14,053 nucleotides of DNA, taken from positions 1-14,053 of the forward strand of contig CAMBPO010000059.1 of assembly GCA_945869725.1 (NCBI GenBank), written 5' to 3'. The stretch comes from Klebsiella pneumoniae. Its GTDB lineage: Bacteria > Pseudomonadota > Gammaproteobacteria > Pseudomonadales > Pseudohongiellaceae. A program made the translations under genes and the position numbers. This document shows, piece after piece, positions 7,403 to 14,053 of this stretch. The notes under the pieces are model-generated. The model was not told where the DNA came from. It did not search any database and saw nothing but the letters and a program-made list of their open reading frames with translations. The stretch's first letter is position 1. The number at the start of each line of letters is the position of its first letter.

Positions 7403-8593
7403 ATGTCCATGGTTCTAAATTCCAGCTCTGACACACGCCTGACGATTTTACTGCTGAGTGCTTATGATGCGGGCAGTCATCAGCAATGGCGACAAACGCT
7501 GTGTGAGATGTTTCCGCACTGCCACTGGACTTGCCTGACACTGCCAGCCCGGCACTTTGCTTGGCGCGTGCGCGGCAATAGTTTGAGCTGGGCATTTAAC
7601 CACCGGCGCGAGCTGACTGACAACTACGATCTGGTAATCGCCACCTCGCTCACCGATCTGGCCAGTCTGCGCGGTTTTGTGCCCACGCTGGCAGGCATCC
7701 CGACGCTGGTGTACTTCCACGAAAATCAATTTGCCTATCCACCAAGCGCTGACCAGCACAGCTCCGTGGAGCCGGCCATGGTGAACCTTTACAGCGCGCT
7801 GTGCGCCGATCATGTGGCCTTTAACAGTGAATGGAATCGGCGCAGCTTTCTGCTCGGAGCGCAACAACTGCTGGCAAAACTGCCCGATCACGTACCACCC
7901 GGTTTGACCGAGCAGATTCGCGACCGGTCATCGGTATTACCCGTGCCCTTGCCAGATCAACTGTTTATCCCGCGGCAGCAAGCGCGGCGCCCACACGCAG
8001 GTCCGCTGCAAATTGTCTGGAATCACCGCCACGAGTATGACAAAGGCCCAGATTTGCTGCTGCTGATTGTCACCGAGTTGATTAAGGGGACGCTGATTCA
8101 GGGGACGCAGCCGTTCCGCCTGCACCTGTTGGGCCAGCGTTTTCGCCGCCGCCCAAAGGCGTTTAGTGTGCTGGATGCTGTCCTGAATGAGTATTACCAG
8201 CGCATTGGGATTGAGCCCGGCGTTAACGAATACATCTCATCCCGAGCAGATTACCAGCAACTGCTGATGCAGTCGGACATCGTTTTATCCACCGCCTTGC
8301 ATGATTTTCAGGGATTATCGATGCTGGAAGCCGTCGCCCTCGGCTGTTACGCCGTTGCGCCTGATGCCCTTGCCTACCCGGAGTATCTGCCAGCAGACGG
8401 GCTGTTTGCAGCCGCCGGACTGGATTTGCCCACGCAGGCGCGCAGTGCAGCGCAGTGTATTCAGCGACATGCGCAAGCTCTGCTGCGCAGCCCCACGCCG
8501 GCTCTCAATCACCAGGACTACGCTGCCCGTCTGAGTGCCAGCGCCTTGCGATCATCATGGCAACACACCTTGCATGCGCTGTTGAAATCATGA
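7403..8593 (+). CDS. DUF3524 glycosyltransferase, homologue of tRNA-queuosine alpha-mannosyltransferase
   Basis: This 396-residue protein has a GT-B-like layout. The N-terminal part carries the marks I associate with the DUF3524 / GTDC1 (QTMAN) family: LLSAYDAGSH (17-26), RGNSLSWAF (57-65), IATSLTDLASLRGFVP (79-94) and YFHENQFAYP (104-113). The C-terminal glycosyltransferase half has WNHRHEYDKGPD (206-217) and ALHDFQGLSMLEAVALG (298-314), the nucleotide-sugar-binding region with its conserved Glu. The vertebrate enzyme adds mannose to queuosine in the tRNA-Asp anticodon; bacterial members are inferred to modify queuosine similarly. No signal peptide is seen, so it is cytoplasmic. A 15-bp tandem duplication (8079-8108) adds LIKGT/LIQGT in the linker. 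The start at 7403 has a second in-frame ATG at 7409, and the family core begins at about residue 14, so either start is possible. Confidence 0.85.
   Translation: MSMVLNSSSDTRLTILLLSAYDAGSHQQWRQTLCEMFPHCHWTCLTLPARHFAWRVRGNSLSWAFNHRRELTDNYDLVIATSLTDLASLRGFVPTLAGIPTLVYFHENQFAYPPSADQHSSVEPAMVNLYSALCADHVAFNSEWNRRSFLLGAQQLLAKLPDHVPPGLTEQIRDRSSVLPVPLPDQLFIPRQQARRPHAGPLQIVWNHRHEYDKGPDLLLLIVTELIKGTLIQGTQPFRLHLLGQRFRRRPKAFSVLDAVLNEYYQRIGIEPGVNEYISSRADYQQLLMQSDIVLSTALHDFQGLSMLEAVALGCYAVAPDALAYPEYLPADGLFAAAGLDLPTQARSAAQCIQRHAQALLRSPTPALNHQDYAARLSASALRSSWQHTLHALLKS
8079..8108. repeat. 15-bp tandem duplication inside the glycosyltransferase gene
   Basis: TGATTAAGGGGACGC (8079-8093) is followed directly by TGATTCAGGGGACGC (8094-8108), which differs at one base. 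It preserves frame and encodes LIKGT then LIQGT (about residues 226-235). Near identity suggests a fairly recent duplication or insertion. Confidence 0.9.
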
Positions 8594-8631
8594 TTTGCTG
8601 GTATGACACCCCCATACAGGCCTTAAACTAC

Positions 8632-8659
8632 TTGTCCTTTTTACCGTCCAGCGTCTAAA
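8632..8659 (+). promoter_or_regulatory. Candidate promoter for the MltB-type transglycosylase
   Basis: TTGTCC (8632-8637) and TCTAAA (8654-8659) are spaced by 16 bp in the 109-bp gap between the glycosyltransferase stop and the transglycosylase start. Each box matches four of six consensus positions. The gap has no convincing terminator (only a 5-bp stem, GTATG/CATAC, near 8601-8617), so read-through from upstream is also possible. Confidence 0.3.
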
Positions 8660-8702
8660 GTTCTGCGCAGGATTTTGACCTTATCGACCTGATGGAGTGC
8701 GT

Positions 8703-9929
8703 ATGCTTAAACCAGCAAAACCAACTGCAACGACCAGCACGCTGGCCCTACCCTTTGTTTTGGCAAAACGACTGGTCAATAGCTCGGTGATGGCAGGCCT
8801 GTTATTGCTTTCCTCCCAAAGCCTTGTCCACGCACAAGCAGTGCCCACACCTGCAGATGCAGCGATAGATAACGCACAAGATGCCGCACAAGAGACCGCA
8901 CAAGATGCCGTACAAGATGCCGCACAAGATGCCGCACAAGATGCCGTACAAGATGCCGTACAACAGGATAATGACGCCGCATTTGTCGCCTGGCTGGCAG
9001 AGTTTCGGGCCGCTGCATTAGAGCGCGGCATCCGCGCTGAAACTCTGGACCGTGTATTGCCGACCATCAGTCAGGAGCGTCAGGTCGTGCAGGCAGACCG
9101 CAATCAGGCTGAATTTGTGAACACCTATGCCAACTATCTGCAGCGGGTGAATACCAGTCGTATCGAAGCTGGCAAACGACTGATGCAGACACATGGCGAC
9201 ATGATCCGCGAGGTTTCTGCGGAATACGGCGTTCAGCATCGGTTTGTGGTATCCATCATGGGACTGGAGAGTAACTACGGTGCATTCCCTATCACCCAGC
9301 CATTGTTCAGTGTCATCGCAACGCTCGCCTATGATGGTCGTCGTGGCGAGATGTTCCGCAATGAACTGTTTGCCGCGCTAGAAATTGTTGATCGCGGCCT
9401 AGCAACGCCGGAGATGATGAAAAGCTCATGGGCAGGAGCACTGGGCATCATTCAGTTCACGCCCAGCAGTTTTTTGCGACTGGCGGTTGATCACGACAAG
9501 GACGGCAAAATTGACTTGTGGAGCATGGGGCCCGATGTCATTGCGTCTGTCGCCAACTATCTGCGCTCGCATGGCTGGCAACAGGATCAGACCTGGGGTC
9601 GCGTGGTCAGTCTGCCGCCAGGTGGTGAACAATCCCTGCAAGCACCGCAGGAAGCGGGGCTGACGCCGGACGCGGCTTGCCAGTCGTTTACCACCACAGG
9701 CGCATGGCGCTCTCTGAACGACTGGCAAGAATTGGGTGTCCGCCGTGCCAATGGCAGCGTGTTGCCTACCCGCGATCTGCAGGCCGCACTGATCATTGGC
9801 GACGAGGGTGATGACAAAGGTTATCTGGTTTACCGCAACTTCTGCTCGATCATGCGCTACAACCCCGCGTTTCGATACGCACTGTCGGTTGGATTGCTTG
9901 CCGATGCTCTCGATGACATACGGGACTGA
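8703..9929 (+). CDS. Secreted lytic murein transglycosylase, MltB / SLT_3 type
   Basis: This 408-residue periplasmic enzyme is predicted to cleave the MurNAc-GlcNAc bond of peptidoglycan and form 1,6-anhydroMurNAc. The start is set at ATG 8703 because GGAG at 8694-8697 lies 5 nt upstream; an in-frame GTG at 8697 overlaps that site and is less likely. A Sec signal peptide ends at about residue 44 (SLVHA, then QAVP). No lipobox Cys is present, unlike E. coli MltB. Residues 58-89 are a four-residue AQDA-type repeat. The catalytic domain follows with IMGLESNYG (E189 the likely acid/base), GALGIIQFTPSSF (245-257), DHDKDGKIDLWS (263-274) and NYLRSHGW (285-292). No C-terminal peptidoglycan-binding domain is seen; the protein ends soon after the catalytic fold. 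It converges on the mltD-like gene with a 9-bp gap, and its stop codon is part of a hairpin shared with that gene. Confidence 0.9.
   Translation: MLKPAKPTATTSTLALPFVLAKRLVNSSVMAGLLLLSSQSLVHAQAVPTPADAAIDNAQDAAQETAQDAVQDAAQDAAQDAVQDAVQQDNDAAFVAWLAEFRAAALERGIRAETLDRVLPTISQERQVVQADRNQAEFVNTYANYLQRVNTSRIEAGKRLMQTHGDMIREVSAEYGVQHRFVVSIMGLESNYGAFPITQPLFSVIATLAYDGRRGEMFRNELFAALEIVDRGLATPEMMKSSWAGALGIIQFTPSSFLRLAVDHDKDGKIDLWSMGPDVIASVANYLRSHGWQQDQTWGRVVSLPPGGEQSLQAPQEAGLTPDAACQSFTTTGAWRSLNDWQELGVRRANGSVLPTRDLQAALIIGDEGDDKGYLVYRNFCSIMRYNPAFRYALSVGLLADALDDIRD
8874..8969. repeat. 12-bp minisatellite, about eight units, encoding AQDA repeats
   Basis: Units start at 8874, 8886, 8898, 8910, 8922, 8934, 8946 and 8958. 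The core GCACAAGATGCC or GTACAAGATGCC occurs six times; unit 2 (GCACAAGAGACC) and unit 8 (GTACAACAGGAT) are diverged. Translation gives AQDA, AQET, AQDA, VQDA, AQDA, AQDA, VQDA, VQQD. The array lies between the signal peptide and the catalytic domain, so changes in copy number would lengthen or shorten a helical linker without breaking frame. Confidence 0.95.
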
Positions 9930-9942
9930 TGCCACGCATCAG
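9926..9942. terminator. Small perfect hairpin containing both convergent stop codons
   Basis: CTGATGC (9926-9932), loop CAC and GCATCAG (9936-9942) form a perfect 7-bp stem. The TGA of the plus-strand transglycosylase (9927-9929) and the TGA of the minus-strand mltD-like gene (9941-9939) are in opposite arms. Neither side has a T-tract, so it is at best a weak bidirectional terminator. It is the only candidate in a 9-bp convergent gap. Confidence 0.45.
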
Positions 9943-12071
9943 GCGCCGTCCACCCTCGCCACGATAGGGATCACAATGGTTTGACCCACCCGGACTCGGG
10001 CAAAATCCAAATCAGGGTTGTACTGTCGCAATAACCACAATGGCACGGCATAACGCTGCCTTGCCAGTACGTCGATGGTTTCATTGGCTGCTAACTGATG
10101 GCGGTTGACGTCGGCGATGCGGTATTGACGGAAAAAACTCTCCTGAGCAGCCAGATGGAACTGGCGCCGGCGCAGTTCAAATTGCTGGCCTGCGACCTGC
10201 GCGGGCAATATGAAGCGCTGACCAACAATCAGCGACTGACTGGCGCGCATGCCGTTGGCAGTGCGCAGCGCCTGAACACTGGTACCCGCCCATTCAGACA
10301 GGTGGCCAAGTGTCTCAGCGGCCTGAATTTCCACCGTGTTATCTGCCGCCACCGAATAATCAGCGGGATCTGCCGCTAACGCCTGTGCTGCCTGCTCATT
10401 GCTGGCAGCAACAGTTTCAACATCGTCAGTAGCGAGCTCAGATTCAACGGTATTGGCAGCAACAACCGGCACATCCACCGCATCACGATAAGCTGCGGCC
10501 AGAACGCGAGCATCACCCTCGGCAGGCAAACGCAGTTGTTGTCCGACGGCCAGCCGATCCGGGTTAGTCAGGCCATTCACCTGCATCAACGCCGCCTCAC
10601 TGATACGATAGCGGCGGGCAATTGATGACACGGTATCACCCGATCTGACTGCATAAGCAGCCCCTGGCTCTGCCGCAACAGGTTCAGCCGCCGCCAGCGT
10701 TTGTGTGATCATGTTGGTATCGTGCGGCAACAACAGCATCTGCCCCACACGAATGCGGTGCGCATCAGTGAGTTGATTCAGTGTTACCAGCTGCGCCACT
10801 GAGGTGTTAAATCGACTGGCAATTCCAGACAGACTGTCTCCGCGCTGAATGGTGTAATTGATGTCTGGTGTCTGGAACGCATAAAGCTCGCCACCGGGGA
10901 TTCGGTTCACCAGTGACGCCAGTGAGCCATTAATTGAATGCGTCTGGATTTTAAGTTTGTAACCCTTGGGGATGCGCTTGCCACCTTCCCAGACCACCGG
11001 TCGTAAGGCAGGATTGTCAAATTTGAGCTGATCAAGGGTGACACCCAGTGCTCCGGCCAAGACATCGGCCTCAACATAGGCCGGCAACTCCATCTCGTCA
11101 TACTCTGGCGCAGGATCCAGATGCAACACGCCAAACAAGGCCTGTGCCTGCCGCTCAAGATCCAGAACCGCCAGAAATTGCGGGTAGAAATTGCGACCGG
11201 CAAAACCAAAAGACGCACCTTTGTAGCGCTGAATGATCTGACCGATATCATCGGTACCCAATTCCCGTTTGGCGCGCGCCATACCGCCCGTGCCATGGTT
11301 ATAAGCGGTTAACGCCAAGGGCCAGTTGTCCAATACTCCATAGTTGTATTCCAGCAGACTCATGGCAGCATAAGTCGCCGCATACGGATCCATGCGCTCA
11401 TCAACGATGTGATCAATACGCATAAACCGCTGCCCGGTGGAACGGATAAACTGCCACATACCGGCAGCGTTGGCATGAGAGTAAGCACCTGGATGGAACG
11501 AAGACTCCACGTGCGGCAGGGCGCCCAGTTCAACCGGCAAACCGCGTTCACGTGCCACGCGCTCAATATGCTCGCGGTAAGCGCCCGAGCGGATCAAACC
11601 TTCCACAAAACGATCAGACTGCCCTAATTGAAAACGCACATTGGTGACGGCGGCAGCCAGACGGGTATTGCTGACGCCCGGACCTCCCCACGCGTCGAGT
11701 ACTTCCTGCTGTGTCAACGTCAGGCCTTCACGTTTGCCGCTGGCGAGTATCTGCAGGTCTTCCGCAATACGTCGGCGAAAACCTTCTATCTGCTCGCGGT
11801 TAAAATCGACACGCCGGTAAATGACCGACAGATTCTCAGCATCGTGCAAAAAACCGCTGTCTGTATCCACTTCGGTATACACGCGCGTCCAGAACTTGAT
11901 TGCCGGCTCGATCTCCGCAGGCCGCGGGAACAGAGGATTGCGGTCGGTGTTGTAAAGTGAAGGGGCTTCCTGCGCCACGGATATCTGACTGAACAACACT
12001 GTCAATGACAATAAAAACAGCGTGATAAACAAGGACCCAACACCACGCAGACTGAATTTTACTGAAGTCAT
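9939..12071 (-). CDS. mltD: MltD-like membrane-bound or secreted lytic transglycosylase with LysM repeats
   Basis: This 710-residue protein is a predicted periplasmic peptidoglycan-cleaving enzyme. The ATG at 12071 is preferred over an in-frame TTG two codons upstream (12077). It has a hydrophobic signal sequence (about 9-28, possible cleavage after SVA at about 33) and no lipobox Cys, whereas E. coli MltD is a lipoprotein. The SLT catalytic domain carries ALPHVESSFHPGAYSHANAAGMWQF split over 184-208, with E189 as the likely catalytic Glu, and YNYGVLDNWPLALTAYNHG (about 242-260). Two good LysM domains follow (about 406-449 and 473-516), each with the RxGDxxxxIA pattern and a final VGQxLxLP. 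Two degenerate LysM-like units (about 572-623 and 655-702) keep the VGQ ending but have lost the GD core. An Ala/acidic linker joins them. Length exceeds that of E. coli MltD (about 450) because of these C-terminal additions. It diverges from panP and converges on another transglycosylase. Confidence 0.92.
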   Translation of the reverse strand: MTSVKFSLRGVGSLFITLFLLSLTVLFSQISVAQEAPSLYNTDRNPLFPRPAEIEPAIKFWTRVYTEVDTDSGFLHDAENLSVIYRRVDFNREQIEGFRRRIAEDLQILASGKREGLTLTQQEVLDAWGGPGVSNTRLAAAVTNVRFQLGQSDRFVEGLIRSGAYREHIERVARERGLPVELGALPHVESSFHPGAYSHANAAGMWQFIRSTGQRFMRIDHIVDERMDPYAATYAAMSLLEYNYGVLDNWPLALTAYNHGTGGMARAKRELGTDDIGQIIQRYKGASFGFAGRNFYPQFLAVLDLERQAQALFGVLHLDPAPEYDEMELPAYVEADVLAGALGVTLDQLKFDNPALRPVVWEGGKRIPKGYKLKIQTHSINGSLASLVNRIPGGELYAFQTPDINYTIQRGDSLSGIASRFNTSVAQLVTLNQLTDAHRIRVGQMLLLPHDTNMITQTLAAAEPVAAEPGAAYAVRSGDTVSSIARRYRISEAALMQVNGLTNPDRLAVGQQLRLPAEGDARVLAAAYRDAVDVPVVAANTVESELATDDVETVAASNEQAAQALAADPADYSVAADNTVEIQAAETLGHLSEWAGTSVQALRTANGMRASQSLIVGQRFILPAQVAGQQFELRRRQFHLAAQESFFRQYRIADVNRHQLAANETIDVLARQRYAVPLWLLRQYNPDLDFARVRVGQTIVIPIVARVDGA

Positions 12072-12122
12072 AGTCAAACTGATCCGGATGAAGCAAAAAG
12101 AGGGTATAAGCGAAGTTCAGTG

Positions 12123-12151
12123 ATCTTGCCTTTGGTCACCGGCAGTGTCAA
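12123..12151 (-). promoter_or_regulatory. Candidate sigma-70 promoter for the mltD-like gene
   Basis: On the minus strand a perfect -35 box TTGACA (12151-12146) is followed after 17 bp by CAAGAT (12128-12123), a poor -10 match. Transcription would start near 12116, giving a leader of about 45 nt. The -35 is strong but the -10 is weak, so an activator may be needed. Confidence 0.4.
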
Positions 12152-12169
12152 CCATGCAGGAGTTTTCGC

Positions 12170-12200
12170 TTGTACAACACACAAACACATCCACTATACT
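12170..12200 (+). promoter_or_regulatory. Candidate sigma-70 promoter for panP
   Basis: A good -10 box TATACT (12195-12200) follows TTGTAC (12170-12175) with a 19-bp spacer, slightly long; shifting the -35 to TGTACA gives 18. Transcription would start near 12207, about 25 nt before the panP ATG at 12232. It shares the 160-bp divergent region with the mltD promoter, and the two do not overlap. Confidence 0.45.
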
Positions 12201-12231
12201 GCCACCCCCCGTTTCCGGATGATTACCTCTG

Positions 12232-13875
12232 ATGAGCGAGAATAAAAAACTGGCAACAGCCAGCCTCGAGACTCTGTATCGCATCTTTACAGTGCCGGAA
12301 GCGCCTGACTCAACCCTTGGCAAAATTGATCAGTCTATCTCGCAGAATCTCACCGGATTCCTGCAAGAACACATTGTGGCTGCCGAGCGCAGTCTTGCGG
12401 ATATCGAGCGTGACTTCGCAGATCCGCATATCCCCGAACAACCAACGTTTGTCTCTGACCAGATCCAGTTTGTGCTGGATAAACTGGTTGCGCAGTCTGT
12501 GCATATCTCGGCACCGAGTTTTGTGGGTCACATGGCCTCAGCCTTGCCCTACTTCATGCTGCCACTGTCGCGCATCATGATGGCGCTGAATCAGAATCTG
12601 GTAAAAGTGGAAACCTCCAAAGCATTTACGCCCATGGAGAGACAGGTGATTGGCATGATCCATCATCTGATTTATCAACAAAACGATGACTTTTACAGCA
12701 CATGGATGCATGACCGTTCCCATGCGCTGGGTAGTTTCTGCTCAGGTGGCACCATCGCCAATCTCACGGCGTTATGGGCAGCACGTAATAATGTCTTGGC
12801 TCCCCGCGATGGTTTTGCGGGCATCGGTCAGGAAGGGTTGATGGCTGGCATGCAGCACTATGGCCATCAAGGGCTGGCAATACTGGTATCAGAGCGCGGC
12901 CATTACTCGCTGGGTAAAGCGGCCGACATACTGGGTATCGGACGCCGCTCACTGATTCCGATCGAAACGGATGCGCGCAACAAAGTCCGCACCGACCTGC
13001 TGGCCCGCAAGTGCGACGAACTTGCCGCACAAAACATCAAGGTGATGGCGATTATCGGCATCGTGGGCACCTCTGAAACCGGCAGTGTCGACCCGCTGGA
13101 TGCTATTGCTGACATTGCCGAGGAGCGTCGGATCCACTTTCATGTTGATTCCGCCTGGGGCGGCCCTACGCTGTTTTCCAGCACACACCGTCCTCTTTTA
13201 AAAGGTATCGAGCGTGCCGATTCCGTCACCTTTGACGCGCACAAACAGCTCTATGTGCCTATGGGTGCTGGAATTTGTGTTTTTAAAAATCCAGAGACAC
13301 TGGCGAATGTGAAGCATCATGCGGAGTACATCATCCGCAAGGGCTCTAAAGATCTTGGCAGTCATACGGTAGAAGGATCACGTCCCGGCATGGCAATTCT
13401 GGTGCACTCTGGATTGCATATCATCGGACGACAGGGCTACGAGTTACTGATTGACCAGGGTATACAAAAAGCCCGCGCGTTTGCCGAGATGATCAAAGCC
13501 AATCCAGACTTTGAACTGATCAGTGAACCTGAGTTGAACATTCTTACCTACCGTTATGTCCCGGAGGATATTCAGCGCGCCTTGCTGGACGCTCCTGCCA
13601 GTCTGCGCATTGAGGTGAATGATCAGCTCAATGTGTTAACCAAGCGCATACAAAAAACCCAGCGTGGTTACGGCCGCTCATTTGTGTCGCGAACCAAACT
13701 GAATCCAGTCAAGCACGGGCGGGACCCGGTGATTGTTTTCAGAACTGTACTCGCCAACCCACTGACAACAATGGAGATTCTTCAAGATATGCTGGCCGAG
13801 CAGCAGGAGATTGTGAAAGAGCCGCAGATTCAGCAGCTGATCAAGCAGATCCGCAATACTTTCTGCGGTTGCTGA
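12232..13875 (+). CDS. panP: Pyridoxal-dependent aspartate 1-decarboxylase PanP
   Basis: This 547-residue PLP enzyme of the group II (glutamate/aromatic) decarboxylase family converts L-aspartate to beta-alanine, the precursor of pantothenate and CoA, in the cytoplasm. It replaces the pyruvoyl enzyme PanD in Vibrio and other gammaproteobacteria that lack panD. Visible features: SFCSGGTIANLTALWAAR (168-185), which binds the PLP phosphate; SERGHYSLGKAA (220-231), with His224 for ring stacking; HVDSAWGG (304-311), with Asp306 contacting the pyridine N; and DAHKQLYVPMGAG (335-347), with Lys338 forming the Schiff base. The N-terminal STLGKIDQ and the C-terminal FCGC ending are as I recall for PanP. 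Length is normal. It stands alone, diverging from mltD, with no pan genes beside it in the window. The Shine-Dalgarno site is weak. Glutamate or another amino acid as substrate is the main alternative. Confidence 0.92.
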   Translation: MSENKKLATASLETLYRIFTVPEAPDSTLGKIDQSISQNLTGFLQEHIVAAERSLADIERDFADPHIPEQPTFVSDQIQFVLDKLVAQSVHISAPSFVGHMASALPYFMLPLSRIMMALNQNLVKVETSKAFTPMERQVIGMIHHLIYQQNDDFYSTWMHDRSHALGSFCSGGTIANLTALWAARNNVLAPRDGFAGIGQEGLMAGMQHYGHQGLAILVSERGHYSLGKAADILGIGRRSLIPIETDARNKVRTDLLARKCDELAAQNIKVMAIIGIVGTSETGSVDPLDAIADIAEERRIHFHVDSAWGGPTLFSSTHRPLLKGIERADSVTFDAHKQLYVPMGAGICVFKNPETLANVKHHAEYIIRKGSKDLGSHTVEGSRPGMAILVHSGLHIIGRQGYELLIDQGIQKARAFAEMIKANPDFELISEPELNILTYRYVPEDIQRALLDAPASLRIEVNDQLNVLTKRIQKTQRGYGRSFVSRTKLNPVKHGRDPVIVFRTVLANPLTTMEILQDMLAEQQEIVKEPQIQQLIKQIRNTFCGC

Positions 13876-13903
13876 TACTTGCATCGCGGACCACTAGCAG
13901 TCT

Positions 13904-13921
13904 GCTCACCGGGCGGTGAGC
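13904..13921 (+). terminator. Hairpin downstream of panP
   Basis: GCTCACC (13904-13910), loop GGGC and GGTGAGC (13915-13921) form a perfect 7-bp GC-rich stem starting 28 nt after the panP stop. No T-tract follows (GAAGAACAAT), so termination would be weak or factor-dependent. Confidence 0.4.
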
Positions 13922-13923
13922 GA

Positions 13924-13951
13924 AGAACAATCAGGCGCGAAGCGCCGTTCT
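13924..13951. repeat. Compound palindrome downstream of panP
   Basis: GGCGC (13934-13938), loop GAA and GCGCC (13942-13946) make a tight hairpin. It is extended by AGAAC (13924-13928) pairing with GTTCT (13947-13951), with a 5-nt bulge on the left side. No T-tract follows. It could be a REP-like intergenic palindrome or part of a transcript end. Confidence 0.5.
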
Positions 13952-14053
13952 GAGGAACCACCCGCTGAGCCGACTGCGCATCCCCCGAGCAACAACCAAG
14001 CGCTAAACGACCACGCTTAATGCTGCCCAAATCTGGCACAGAGGCGCCGTTTG

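Larger units (their letters stand above)
13876..14053. other. Structured non-coding tail after panP
   Basis: No gene is supported in this 178-bp end. It contains several inverted repeats listed separately: 13904-13921 and 13924-13951. A further possible long-range pairing joins 13904-13913 with CCCGCTGAGC at 13961-13970 (nine pairs, one mismatch), competing with the first hairpin. The last 80 bases show nothing recognisable. Confidence 0.5.

Noticed and set aside
8599..8620. Possible terminator after the glycosyltransferase
   Set aside because: The stem is only 5 bp with a 7-nt loop and no T-tract.
8697..8702. GTG start two codons upstream for the MltB-type gene
   Set aside because: The GTG overlaps the GGAG ribosome binding site, while the ATG at 8703 is correctly spaced from it.
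12072..12077. TTG start for the mltD-like gene
   Set aside because: An ATG follows directly two codons later and gives a normal signal peptide.
12083..12222. 9-bp direct repeat TCCGGATGA at 12083 and 12214
   Set aside because: Two short copies flanking the mltD/panP gap could be operators, but they are too short and too few to support a regulator call.
13830..14039. 69-codon minus-strand frame at the right end
   Set aside because: It overlaps the end of panP and the hairpin region, and has no ribosome binding site or family features.

Overview
The window looks like a chromosomal stretch of a gammaproteobacterium, probably marine or aquatic. The clues are a PanP-type aspartate decarboxylase (known from Vibrio, Shewanella and other gammaproteobacteria), a MltD-like and an MltB-like lytic transglycosylase, and moderate GC content. 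The genus cannot be fixed from the sequence. Coding density is high. I see no integrase, transposase, CRISPR array, tRNA or rRNA.

Left part (1-4402, minus strand): a large membrane protein of the DUF4175 type, with a very Gln/Gly-rich coiled-coil half and several internal repeats. It is followed 62 bp later by the start of a membrane-anchored von Willebrand A (VWA) protein that runs off the left edge. Such pairs normally belong to MoxR/DUF58/BatA-type operons, but no MoxR or DUF58 gene lies directly upstream here.

Middle (4515-7382, minus strand): a compact operon of an AMP-forming acyl-CoA ligase, a glutathione S-transferase (4-bp ATGA overlap) and a Nudix hydrolase with an expanded Nudix box. 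It closes with a long hairpin at 4515-4553. Together they suggest activation or turnover of a carboxylic acid or acyl-CoA; the substrate is unknown.

From 7403 rightwards (plus strand): a DUF3524 / tRNA-queuosine mannosyltransferase-like glycosyltransferase that diverges from the ligase with only 20 bp between start codons, then a secreted MltB-type lytic transglycosylase with an AQDA tandem repeat. The latter converges on a MltD-like LysM transglycosylase (minus strand), and a perfect small hairpin contains both stop codons. The two enzymes cut the same peptidoglycan bond.

Right part: a 160-bp divergent promoter region separates mltD from panP (plus strand), which makes beta-alanine for pantothenate and CoA. 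A structured 178-bp non-coding tail follows to the window edge.

Nothing here is a clear defence or mobile system. The least ordinary items are the repeat-laden DUF4175/VWA pair, the ligase-GST-Nudix operon, the bacterial queuosine-mannosyltransferase homologue with a recent-looking 15-bp duplication, and the repeat-bearing transglycosylase.
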